Below, in pieces: positions 1-7,868 of a stretch of DNA of 64,000 bases (positions within the stretch are counted from its first letter, which is position 1; every line of letters begins with the position of its first letter). Source of the DNA: Flammeovirga sp. EKP202 (GTDB taxonomy: Bacteria > Bacteroidota > Bacteroidia > Cytophagales > Flammeovirgaceae). The notes beneath the pieces are model-generated. The model worked only from the letters and a program-made list of their open reading frames with translations. It was not told the origin of the DNA and did not search any database. The DNA lies in assembly GCF_014534745.1 (NCBI RefSeq), contig NZ_JACVVP010000009.1, positions 124,001-188,000 of the forward strand, written 5' to 3'. The position numbers were made by a program, and so were the translations under genes.

Positions 1-398
1 TAAAGACCAATAAAATATTAATACAAAAAGATTATACACCTACTTCAGAAACCAGACTTGATGCTATTATCTATTCTAGCTCAAACAATATGATCATTGG
101 TTTCTTAGTATTAACGGACTTTTCCTTCTTCGAGAACAATCCTAAAACATTAGATGCATTAAAACATTGCCATAAATTATATTTGGTTACCGACTTGAAA
201 GATAGAGATAAATTATATGATTTATTAGATATGAATGATATCGATCAAGTAGGAGTAGTAGGTAGAATGTCAAATCATCAGTTTGTTTTATGTAAAACAG
301 CAACATCACAATCAATGCCAGAAAATGTGGTTGTAGATAAAATTACCACTTATCAATCTGAAATAATAGAAAGAAAAAAGTTAGAGGCAATTGACTAA
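1..398 (+). CDS. C-terminal part of an unknown protein (5' end outside window)
   Basis: The reading frame is open from the left edge of the window, with codons starting at base 3, so about 132 residues are visible. The first ATG at 90 is probably internal, because the residues before it (for example TSETRLDAIIYSSSN) read like normal protein. The visible part alternates short hydrophobic strands (MIIGFLVLTDF, KLYLVTDLK, QVGVVG) with helical segments, which suggests a small alpha/beta fold. There is no signal peptide or membrane segment in the visible part. I do not recognise the family. It is followed by a long structured noncoding stretch and a terminator, and it converges on ackA. Confidence 0.6.
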   Translation, partial: KTNKILIQKDYTPTSETRLDAIIYSSSNNMIIGFLVLTDFSFFENNPKTLDALKHCHKLYLVTDLKDRDKLYDLLDMNDIDQVGVVGRMSNHQFVLCKTATSQSMPENVVVDKITTYQSEIIERKKLEAID

Positions 399-448
399 AA
401 GTCTCTAGAACTTGTTAATAAACTAACATCTATGTTATTCTTTTGTAA

Positions 449-602
449 ACTTGTCAAAACAAGTGTAAAGCTGGTTTAACTAGAGTATAAAAACGCCGTA
501 CTTAGGTTTATAAGGATGAACAAACATCGTTAAATGAAGACGAAACTTCCTGTTAAAACCTAATTATCGGCCGTAATTTCGTAATTGGAATTACGGTTTT
601 TC
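449..602 (+). ncRNA. Candidate structured RNA or structured 3' UTR
   Basis: No gene fits in the space between the first gene and ackA, but it folds well on the plus strand. A hairpin ACTTGT-caaa-ACAAGT lies at 449-464. A longer closing stem pairs GCCG (495-498) with CGGC (568-571), and TTAGGTTT (502-509) with AAACCTAA (556-563). Inside it are two small hairpins: GATG/CATC (515-518 with 525-528) and GAAG/CTTC (536-539 with 546-549), both with 6-base A-rich loops. An intrinsic terminator follows directly at 571. This multi-branched form just before a terminator could be a small RNA or only a structured transcript end. I do not recognise a known RNA family. Confidence 0.35.
571..601 (+). terminator. 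Intrinsic terminator
   Basis: CCGTAATT (571-578) pairs with AATTACGG (589-596), followed by five T on the plus strand. It ends the transcript of the first gene or of the candidate RNA. Confidence 0.7.
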
Positions 603-643
603 AAAAAAAAATCCCATACCAGTTTGTTGGTATGGGATTTTTT
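603..643. terminator. Bidirectional terminator between convergent genes
   Basis: Perfect 11-bp stem ATCCCATACCA (611-621) with 628-638 and a 6-base loop. A run of A before it and a run of T after it make it work on both strands. It separates the plus-strand transcript from ackA on the minus strand. Confidence 0.85.
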
Positions 644-659
644 ATATCAATAAAGTTGA

Positions 660-1868
660 TTAACCAATCACCTCTAAAGTTTGTTGAGCAATCTCTAATT
701 CTTCGTTTGTTGGTACAACTAATACCTTCACTTTAGAATCAGCACCTTGAATTTCTTCAATGTCTGAAGCTCTTAATTTATGGTTTTTAGCTTCATCTAC
801 TACAACACCTAAGTGCTCTAATTCGTTGGCAGCTAAAAGACGAACTCCGTGGTCATTTTCACCTACACCGGCAGTAAATACAATAGCGTCAGCACCGTTT
901 AACGCAGCCATATAAGCACCAATGTATTTCTTGATCCTGTAAGTATACATGTGTAGAGCAAGAATAGCTACTTCATCACCTGCATTAAATCTTTCTTCGA
1001 TATCTCTCATGTCACTGTCGCCAGTCACACCTAACATACCTGATTTTTTGTTTAATAATTCGTATACTTCCTCTGATTTCATTTCTAACTTATCCATTAA
1101 GTAGAAAACTACAGCAGGGTCGATGTCACCAGAACGTGTACCCATCATTAAACCATCAAGAGGAGAGAAGCCCATTGAAGTATCAATACACTCTCCGTTT
1201 CTTACAGCTGCCATTGAGCAACCGTTTCCTAAGTGTACTGTGATTACTTTAGAATCTTTTCCTTCTAGACCTAAATATTTGATAGTTTGCTCAGATACAT
1301 ATTTGTGAGAAGTACCATGCATACCATAAACACGAATACCATTGTTTTCATACAATTCAGTAGGAATAGCATATCTGTATGATTTAGCAGGCATTGTTTG
1401 GTGGAATGCAGTATCAAATACAGCCACTTGTTTTGCTTTAGCAAAGATTTTAGTACAATCTAAAATACCTTGTAAGTTGGCAGGGTTATGAAGAGGTGCA
1501 AGTTGGAAACACTCCTTAATTTTAGCTTCAACATCAGCAGTGATAAGCATTGTTTTATTGAAGAATTCACCACCATGAACTACTCTATGACCAACCGCTT
1601 GGATATCATCTGTATTTTGAATCACTCCGTTGTCAGAGTCAGTTAATAGGTTTACTACCTCATTAAGACCAACATTATGATTTGGAATAGGAAGCTCAAG
1701 TTTTGTTTTAGAAGCATTACCCTCTGCATCAAAAGTTTTGTGCGTGATAATACCATTTTCTAAACCAATTCTTTCTACAATACCAGAGCAAAGAACTTGT
1801 TCGCCTTCCATCTCGAACAATTGGTATTTTAAAGAAGAACTACCTGCGTTGATTACAAGAATTTTCAT
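660..1868 (-). CDS. ackA: Acetate kinase
   Basis: Cytoplasmic enzyme that interconverts acetyl phosphate plus ADP with acetate plus ATP, the ATP-yielding last step of acetate overflow and, in reverse, acetate activation. The 402-residue length matches the family. The start MKILVINAGSSS carries the conserved Asn and phosphate-binding loop. GMHGTSHKYVS holds the catalytic His region, and HLGNGCS followed by GTRSGDIDP are ASKHA-fold nucleotide-binding motifs. It lies 109 bases downstream of pta on the same strand, so the pair makes the complete Pta-AckA pathway. A strong hairpin lies between the two genes, so ackA may be partly uncoupled from pta. Confidence 0.97.
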   Translation of the reverse strand: MKILVINAGSSSLKYQLFEMEGEQVLCSGIVERIGLENGIITHKTFDAEGNASKTKLELPIPNHNVGLNEVVNLLTDSDNGVIQNTDDIQAVGHRVVHGGEFFNKTMLITADVEAKIKECFQLAPLHNPANLQGILDCTKIFAKAKQVAVFDTAFHQTMPAKSYRYAIPTELYENNGIRVYGMHGTSHKYVSEQTIKYLGLEGKDSKVITVHLGNGCSMAAVRNGECIDTSMGFSPLDGLMMGTRSGDIDPAVVFYLMDKLEMKSEEVYELLNKKSGMLGVTGDSDMRDIEERFNAGDEVAILALHMYTYRIKKYIGAYMAALNGADAIVFTAGVGENDHGVRLLAANELEHLGVVVDEAKNHKLRASDIEEIQGADSKVKVLVVPTNEELEIAQQTLEVIG

Positions 1869-1913
1869 TGAAATGTATGAAGTATTTATAAATTATAATT
1901 TTTTGCAAAATAA

Positions 1914-1950
1914 TAAGAATACCCTTTACAGTCTGTAAAGGGTATTCTTA
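1914..1950 (-). terminator. Long hairpin between pta and ackA
   Basis: Near-perfect 18-bp inverted repeat: 1914-1931 pairs with 1933-1950 (core ACCCTTTACAG). On the minus strand it follows the pta stop by about 27 bases and is followed by the U-rich run TTATTATTTT. It is a partial terminator, an attenuator or an RNA-processing site inside the pta-ackA operon. Confidence 0.65.
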
Positions 1951-1977
1951 ATAAGTATTATTATTAATATTTGTTTA

Positions 1978-4068
1978 CTACTGAATACCTTGGATCGCTG
2001 TGATAATCACTGTGTTCAAGATATCCTCTACTAAACAACCTCTACTTAAATCGTTTACTGGCTTATTTAAACCTTGAAGAACAGGACCGATTGCTAATGC
2101 ACCTGTTTCTCTTTGAACCGCTTTGTAAGTGTTATTACCAGTGTTCAAATCAGGGAAAATCAATACGTTAGCTTGACCAGCTACTTCGGATCCTGGCATC
2201 TTTTTCTGACCAACAGTAGCGTCAACAGCAGCGTCATATTGGATAGGACCTTCGATTTTTAAGTCTGGACGTTTTGCTTTTGCAATTTCAGTTGCTTTAC
2301 GTACTTTCTCTACTTCCTCACCTGATCCTGAAGATCCGGAAGAGTATGAAAGCATGGCAATCTTTGGTTCAATACCAAATGCGATTGCTGTTTCAGCTGA
2401 AGAAAGTGCAATTTCCGCTAACTGATCAGAGTTTGGATTAGGGTTTACAGCACAGTCACCGTATACTAATACTCTGTCAGGTAAACTCATAAAGAATACT
2501 GAAGAAACTACTGAAGTTCCTGGCTTCGTTTTGATTACTTGTAATGCTGGACGGATCGTAGCGGCTGTTGTATGTACTGCACCTGATACCATACCTTGTG
2601 CATCACCCATCTGAACCATCATAGTACCAAAGTAAGAAACATCAGACATAGCATCCGTTGCCATATCTAAGTTCATACCTTTATGTTTTCTTAATTCATA
2701 AAGAGTATTTACATACTCATTGAATTTACTGTATTCAACAGGGTTGATCACTTCTACAAGATCAAAGTCAAGGTTAATAACATTTTTTCTAGCAATATCA
2801 ACTAACTCATCTTTCTTACCTAATAACACGATATCAACAATATCTTGTGTTGCAAGAATTGCAGTTGCTTCAAGAATTCTTGGATCATTACCTTCTGGTA
2901 ATACAATCTTTGCTTTCTTCTTTTTAGCACGTTGTGTAAGCGTATACTGGAACATTTTTGGTGTCATACCATCAATTTTCACAGTACTTAATAACTCCTC
3001 AAGCATTTTTGAATCAACATGTTGTTCAAAAAGCTCTTTTGCGTAAGCAATACGAGTCAAATCATTTGCTCTCATTGAAGCTGTAACATCAGCAGCAGAG
3101 TTGGCAGTATGATAAGTATTTTCTTTTACTGATAATACAGGGAACATATCCTTCATACCTTCAATTACCTTTTTGATAGAGTCATCAGGCTCTAACCCAG
3201 TAGTTAAAAGTAAACCAGCAATATTAGGGTAATTTTGAGATCTGTGAGCTGAAAGCGTACCTAATACAATATCACCTCTATCACCAGGAGTCATCACCAA
3301 AGAGTTGTCTTTGATTTTTGGTAAGAAGTTTTGCATCTGCATGGCAGCGATCGTCATATTGTCAACCAATACATCAAGATTTCTTACGCCATATAAAACT
3401 TTAGCATCTAAGTGCTCGGCAATGTCTCTGATGGTAGGACTAGAAATTCTCTCATCTGCAGGAATAGTAGATAAAAGCATCTTTTTGCTAGCAAATTTCT
3501 CAGCTAATCCAGTATGAACTTCAGTAACAATATCAGGATTTACTCTGTTAACAATAGCACCAATTACTTGGCAGTCGTTTGACTTGAATTCGTCAATTGC
3601 AACTCTTAATGAGTCAGAGCAATCTTCAAGAGATTTTTTGTGAGCATTTGTAAGGATTAGAACTGGCGTTGCCAAGTTTTTCGCAAACTCAATGTTCAAG
3701 CTATGCTCTAATGTAATACTGTTTTTATAATCACTACTTTCAATTAGAATAAAGTCGAAACGCTCTTCTAATTTTTTGTATTTATCGATTACGATTTCAA
3801 GCATCTCATCTTTTTTGCCTTGCGAGATTAGCTCATTTGCTCTTTTTAAAGTAAGGCCATATGCTTCTTCGTGTGTTTGGTCTAAACCGAAATGCTCGAT
3901 AACCAAAGAAATATGCTCATCTTCTTTTCCAGAATTGAAATCTCCAATAACTGGTTTGAAGAAGCCTACTTTAGAACTTTTGCGTAATGAGTTCTCAAGA
4001 ATACCCAAGGCAACTAAGGCTTTGCCACTATTAGGCTCGGCAGTACTGATGTAAATCGAATTTGTCAT
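1978..4068 (-). CDS. pta: Phosphate acetyltransferase, long three-domain form
   Basis: Converts acetyl-CoA plus phosphate to acetyl phosphate plus CoA, in the cytoplasm. The 696 residues follow the long Pta layout. A P-loop-like dethiobiotin-synthetase-type N-terminal domain begins MTNSIYISTAEPNSGKALVALG. A DRTGG-type regulatory domain covers roughly residues 210-330 (MTPGDRGDIVLGTL). The catalytic PTA_PTB domain runs from about residue 375 (KAKIVLPEGNDPRILEA) to the end and includes SYSSGSSGSGEEVEKV and FPDLNTGNNTYKAVQ. Upstream, an inverted repeat at 4116-4151 separates it from ridA. Confidence 0.96.
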   Translation of the reverse strand: MTNSIYISTAEPNSGKALVALGILENSLRKSSKVGFFKPVIGDFNSGKEDEHISLVIEHFGLDQTHEEAYGLTLKRANELISQGKKDEMLEIVIDKYKKLEERFDFILIESSDYKNSITLEHSLNIEFAKNLATPVLILTNAHKKSLEDCSDSLRVAIDEFKSNDCQVIGAIVNRVNPDIVTEVHTGLAEKFASKKMLLSTIPADERISSPTIRDIAEHLDAKVLYGVRNLDVLVDNMTIAAMQMQNFLPKIKDNSLVMTPGDRGDIVLGTLSAHRSQNYPNIAGLLLTTGLEPDDSIKKVIEGMKDMFPVLSVKENTYHTANSAADVTASMRANDLTRIAYAKELFEQHVDSKMLEELLSTVKIDGMTPKMFQYTLTQRAKKKKAKIVLPEGNDPRILEATAILATQDIVDIVLLGKKDELVDIARKNVINLDFDLVEVINPVEYSKFNEYVNTLYELRKHKGMNLDMATDAMSDVSYFGTMMVQMGDAQGMVSGAVHTTAATIRPALQVIKTKPGTSVVSSVFFMSLPDRVLVYGDCAVNPNPNSDQLAEIALSSAETAIAFGIEPKIAMLSYSSGSSGSGEEVEKVRKATEIAKAKRPDLKIEGPIQYDAAVDATVGQKKMPGSEVAGQANVLIFPDLNTGNNTYKAVQRETGALAIGPVLQGLNKPVNDLSRGCLVEDILNTVIITAIQGIQ

Positions 4069-4115
4069 TTGATTTGTAATGGTGGTTGATTTTATATGCG
4101 TAGGAGATAAATGAT

Positions 4116-4151
4116 AATAGAGATCCTCCTATTCGTGAAAAGATCTCTATT
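4116..4151 (-). terminator. Inverted repeat between ridA and pta, likely terminator
   Basis: Perfect 10-bp stem AATAGAGATC (4116-4125) with 4142-4151 and a 16-base loop, about 110 bases downstream of ridA on the minus strand. The tail (ATCATTTATC) is only weakly U-rich, so it may instead be a regulatory hairpin in the pta leader. Confidence 0.45.
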
Positions 4152-4262
4152 TATGCACGTATTTTCAAGTTCTATGTTTCAATAAATTGTGAATTAATAC
4201 TAATGCTAGAATTATGGCTAACATTTGATAAAAACAATCTATAAAACATAGTTTCTTATTGC

Positions 4263-4643
4263 TTATTTAATAGCGATGCAAGAGATCTCAATACCTACAT
4301 CTTTAGGAAGACGTGCTACTTGAACTGTCTCTCTTGCCGGAGCAGTTTCTTCATTGAAGTAAGTAGCATATACTTCATTTATCCTCGCAAAGTCATTCAT
4401 ATCTCTTACAAAGATACTACATTTGACTACATTCTCATAAGTCAATCCCGCCTCTTGCAAAATGTAACCAAGGTTCTTCATGACTTGGTGTGTTTCATTT
4501 TCGATCGAATCAGATACAAACTCTCCAGTAGACTGGTTGATGCCAATTTGGCCTGATACATATAGTGTATCATTCGTTAAAATAGCTTGAGAATAGGGCC
4601 CTAGTGGTGAAGGGGCAAGTTCACTAAAAATAACTTGTTTCAT
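4263..4643 (-). CDS. ridA: RidA family enamine/imine deaminase
   Basis: Small cytoplasmic enzyme that hydrolyses reactive 2-aminoacrylate-type enamines and imines released by PLP enzymes. At 126 residues it has the usual length. Family signs are PSPLGPYSQA near residues 11-20, LYVSGQIGIN around 27-36, and APARETVQVARLP around 101-113 with the substrate-binding Arg104. The C-terminal GIEISCIAIK matches the family end. On the minus strand a possible -7 element TATTTTTG lies at 4675-4682, 32 bases before the start. It appears to be a single gene. Confidence 0.93.
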   Translation of the reverse strand: MKQVIFSELAPSPLGPYSQAILTNDTLYVSGQIGINQSTGEFVSDSIENETHQVMKNLGYILQEAGLTYENVVKCSIFVRDMNDFARINEVYATYFNEETAPARETVQVARLPKDVGIEISCIAIK

Positions 4644-4726
4644 TAGAGTAAATTTAATTTTTCGTTTTACCCTGCAAAAATAGATAGATAGTTTGACCCT
4701 CTAAGTGACTGATGTCAGTTTTTTTC

Positions 4727-5089
4727 TCAATTATTCGAAATTTGTTGAATCTGCATTAACAAAATGCCGCATTTTTCAAGAAAACCTTCCACTCTATTAC
4801 TAATTTCTTTTTCATCCACATTTTCTCCTTTCTGATTTTGCTCTAAGTAGATGATAGTTTCCTTTAAACTTGTAACACCTAATACCAACATTGATGGTTT
4901 TAATTTATGTGCAACTTTCCCGATAGTGTTCCAATCATGTAAGCGATAAGCATCCGTTATTTCTTTGATGCCATCCTTAAGATTTCCCGTAAATGAATTC
5001 AACATTTTGTCGACAAATCCCTGGTCACCTCTTGAAAGCATTTCTAATTGTGAAAGGTTATATAGTTGTGTATTTTGGACTGTACTCAT
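4727..5089 (-). CDS. HPt (histidine phosphotransfer) domain protein
   Basis: A stand-alone 120-residue four-helix HPt protein that would shuttle phosphoryl groups between receiver domains. The motif KVAHKLKPS places the phospho-accepting His at residue 61, and the sequence around it is helical and amphipathic. It starts 11 bases after the stop of the sigma-54 activator gene on the same strand, so the two form an operon. No histidine kinase is adjacent, so its phosphodonor must be encoded elsewhere. The partner activator has only a degenerate receiver-like region, so direct phosphotransfer between them is uncertain. Confidence 0.85.
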   Translation of the reverse strand: MSTVQNTQLYNLSQLEMLSRGDQGFVDKMLNSFTGNLKDGIKEITDAYRLHDWNTIGKVAHKLKPSMLVLGVTSLKETIIYLEQNQKGENVDEKEISNRVEGFLEKCGILLMQIQQISNN

Positions 5090-5100
5090 ATGTATAAAAT

Positions 5101-6396
5101 TTAGGTTTTTGGTTTTGTCAATTTGCCTTCAGCAATCCACTTGTAAATTTTTGACTTGCTCATGACAAGTTTATCTGCTACAAAGTTCACCTTTCCTGAG
5201 TACTTTTTCAAAAAGTGTTCTATGATCTCAATGTTATATTCTTCTAAAGTTCGCTCTTTTTCTAGTAAATTAATGTCGTTTTTTTGATCTTCAATTAATA
5301 TATCACTTGCACTTATCACATAATTAGATGATAGCACTACACTTAAATCAATGATGGCTTTTAATTGTCTGATGTTACCTGGGAAGTTATAGTTGAGTAA
5401 TTTTTTGAGTGCACTATTCCCTAATTTCTTCTGTGGTTTGATGTTATTTTCCTTACAAACAATTGATAGGAAATTGTCTGTCAGCTCCTCAATATCTTCT
5501 TTTCTTTCACGAAGTGGTGGAAGATGAACGGGTAGTCCCAATATTCTGTAATATAAATCTTCTCTAAACGTATTATTTCCAACTTCTGAATACAAGTCTC
5601 TATGAGTGGCAGTGATCAAACGGACATCTGTTTTGATGAGCTCATTTCCTCCAAGCCGGGTTAATTCTCCTTCTTGTAGGACTCTTAGAAGTTTTGTTTG
5701 AAGATCTAGAGGAAGTTCACCGATTTCATCCAAAAATAAGGTGCCTCCCTTGGCTTCCTCAAACTTACCTATTCTTTGTTGAGTTGCTCCAGTAAATGCA
5801 CCTTGTTCATAACCAAAGAGTTCACTTTCTATTAAGTCTTTTGGAATGGACGCAATGTTAACGGCTACCATCTTTTTGTCCTTACGTTGAGAATTTTCGT
5901 GAATTGATCGTGCAACAAGTTCTTTACCTGTTCCTGTCTCTCCTGTAATGTTAACGGTGATTTTGCTGGTAGAAGCTTTTTTCATTAATTGAAAGACTTT
6001 CTGTACCACTGGGGAATTCCCCTTTATCAAATCTGAAAAAGTAAAATTGTTTTTGTCGGTATTGATATTAATGGATGAAAAATATTTCTTAATCCTGTCT
6101 TCAAAATTTTCATCATGTAAGATATAGTGAGGTATTTCATTAAAATTGTAGCGTTCTAAATTTTGAATACAATTTTTTCTAGAAATAATATATTTTAATG
6201 CTTGTTGGAAGTTGTTTTTAATAAATTTCAGGTTTTTCTCTAAGTGGTATAAAATTACTTCTTCGTCAATAATTAGAATTTCTACATTCTCTTCTGTATT
6301 AAGGTCTTCCACATTGGTGTAAACCTCCAACGCTGGCAAATAAGGGAGAAGTATTTCGTAATAATTGGTATTGTCGCTGAGAAGTATAGAATTCAT
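5101..6396 (-). CDS. Sigma-54-dependent transcriptional activator with degenerate receiver
   Basis: Bacterial enhancer-binding protein of the NtrC type, 431 residues. Residues 1-115 look receiver-like (strands SILLSDN and VEILIID, with Asp44) but are short and lack a clear acidic pair and lysine. The AAA+ domain has Walker A GETGTGKE at 152-159, the sigma-54 contact loop GAFTGA at 199-204 and Walker B GGTLFLDEIGE at 217-227. A Fis-type helix-turn-helix lies at the C-terminus (VNFVADKLVMSKSKIYKWI). It should hydrolyse ATP to open sigma-54 promoters. It is first in an operon with the HPt gene. Its targets cannot be told from this window. Confidence 0.92.
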   Translation of the reverse strand: MNSILLSDNTNYYEILLPYLPALEVYTNVEDLNTEENVEILIIDEEVILYHLEKNLKFIKNNFQQALKYIISRKNCIQNLERYNFNEIPHYILHDENFEDRIKKYFSSININTDKNNFTFSDLIKGNSPVVQKVFQLMKKASTSKITVNITGETGTGKELVARSIHENSQRKDKKMVAVNIASIPKDLIESELFGYEQGAFTGATQQRIGKFEEAKGGTLFLDEIGELPLDLQTKLLRVLQEGELTRLGGNELIKTDVRLITATHRDLYSEVGNNTFREDLYYRILGLPVHLPPLRERKEDIEELTDNFLSIVCKENNIKPQKKLGNSALKKLLNYNFPGNIRQLKAIIDLSVVLSSNYVISASDILIEDQKNDINLLEKERTLEEYNIEIIEHFLKKYSGKVNFVADKLVMSKSKIYKWIAEGKLTKPKT

Positions 6397-6589
6397 TTTT
6401 ATTTTGATAAATGATGAATTACAAATTTAAGTACAAAGACAAAAATAAATTATAGTTAATTCTAATTTATTTTTTGTGAGTACAACGCTAAAAAACGTAT
6501 GAATAGTGGTTCTATTGAAAGTTTTTTAAAGGAAGTAATCGCAAAATAATAAATAGAATTAGTATTAGATAATTTTAAATTTGTACTTA

Positions 6590-6620
6590 TAAAAAAAGGT
6601 GACCTTCAAAAGATCACCTT
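6590..6620 (-). terminator. Intrinsic terminator after the carbonic anhydrase gene
   Basis: AAGGTGACCT (6596-6605) pairs with AGATCACCTT (6611-6620) with one mismatch. On the minus strand the hairpin is followed by seven or more T (6591-6597). Confidence 0.85.
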
Positions 6621-6703
6621 CATTTCATTATCATACTATGTCTATATTTTATAAGTATTGAGTTAAAGATGGGGTAAGTCAACTTTAACGGGTACTTAAT
6701 GCT

Positions 6704-7480
6704 CTATTTTGAAGAAACATAAAGATCTTCTTTTTCCACATATCTACCTTTAAGGTCTTGAATATGTCTCGCATTATTACCTTCAATCTTATTCATTATT
6801 TTGATCTGTTCTTCAGAAGCCTCAAAGATCACTTGGTTCACATGCCATGATACTGTTTCAGTAAAAGGAGGTGTGGTCAAAGATCCGTTGTAATGGAAAT
6901 AATGTTTCATTTCCTCACAATCATAACTTCCAAATAAATCTTCAAGATTTACTTCTGCTTCATTTACCTTCACTAGACCTTCATGATCTCTTGGGATTTT
7001 ATTAAGGAACTCATTTAAGAAAGCATTCTCTTTTCCCATTTTAAATAAAACTCCAATGACTAAGAAGTGAGGTTTATCAGACTCATCATTGTCTAAAACA
7101 TTCACCATATGCATTTCCATTGGGTAGGTAATGCCATCAATCTGATGTTCAGAAGGTGTATGGAAGTGCAGTTGTTTAAAACTATATCTATCATCACCAA
7201 AAGTTAACTTTGATGTACTATCAAAATCAATTTGTACTGTATGACCTTTGTTTTCTACAGCGTTACAATGAGCTTCTATATTAATTCTCGACTTAATTAT
7301 TCCTTTCGTTCTTTGTGAAAGAATATTAATTGGGGATTGTATATCTCCAAAGTCGCATTCAGCCTCTGTATATGCAATGGCGTCACTATGGTGACTGTCG
7401 TCTTTTGTTTTTGTGTTAGTACATGAAATCGAAATGAAAGTAAGATAGATAACACAAATTTTTGCTAGTATAAATTTCAT
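6704..7480 (-). CDS. Alpha-class carbonic anhydrase, predicted lipoprotein
   Basis: Reversible hydration of CO2 to bicarbonate, probably in the periplasm or at the outer membrane. The 258 residues begin with a lipoprotein signal whose lipidated Cys is residue 20 (FISISC). QSPINI at 48-53 and LTTPPFTETVSWHV at 201-214 are alpha-family signatures. The zinc ligands are His105 and His107 (QLHFHTPSEH) and His124 (MEMHMVNV). The family normally carries a Trp-rich stretch (WGYxGxxGPxxW) before QSPINI. Here that stretch is absent and is replaced by a short Asp/His-rich linker, so the N-terminal part of the fold is trimmed. Monocistronic, with its own terminator. Confidence 0.93.
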   Translation of the reverse strand: MKFILAKICVIYLTFISISCTNTKTKDDSHHSDAIAYTEAECDFGDIQSPINILSQRTKGIIKSRINIEAHCNAVENKGHTVQIDFDSTSKLTFGDDRYSFKQLHFHTPSEHQIDGITYPMEMHMVNVLDNDESDKPHFLVIGVLFKMGKENAFLNEFLNKIPRDHEGLVKVNEAEVNLEDLFGSYDCEEMKHYFHYNGSLTTPPFTETVSWHVNQVIFEASEEQIKIMNKIEGNNARHIQDLKGRYVEKEDLYVSSK

Positions 7481-7868
7481 AATAAAATGAACGTTACTTT
7501 AACGGTTTATTATATTTTTCAAATTTCCTCTAAATACAGTGAATAAGAAGTGACGGGAAAGTCTTAAAGAAGGTAATTTTTATCACCATTATTGATCAGT
7601 GACATTATAGATTACATAATGTATGTTTTTAGTTGTGAATTCCTTTGAATGTTTTCGTATTAAAACCTCTAGATTAACGTTTATGATAAGTAGTTGAATT
7701 TGAAGTTTTTCAGTTCAATATGTTTTATAGGTAGAAAAGCTTTTGTTTTATATATAACACATTGTGAAATTTAGGTATTTTTCATGTTTAAATTTCATGA
7801 TCTAAAAAGGCTCAATCATATTTGTAACATAATATTAAGGATTTAACAAAGAAAATAGTTTTAGTGCG
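7481..7868. other. Divergent intergenic region, carbonic anhydrase / lysC
   Basis: 388 bases without a convincing gene. It must hold both divergent promoters. CATATTTG about 40 bases before lysC is a near match to the -7 consensus. I see no lysine riboswitch (L-box) architecture. Confidence 0.5.

Noticed and set aside
7481..7868. Lysine riboswitch upstream of aspartate kinase
   Set aside because: No L-box-like multi-stem structure or terminator is visible between the promoter region and the start codon.
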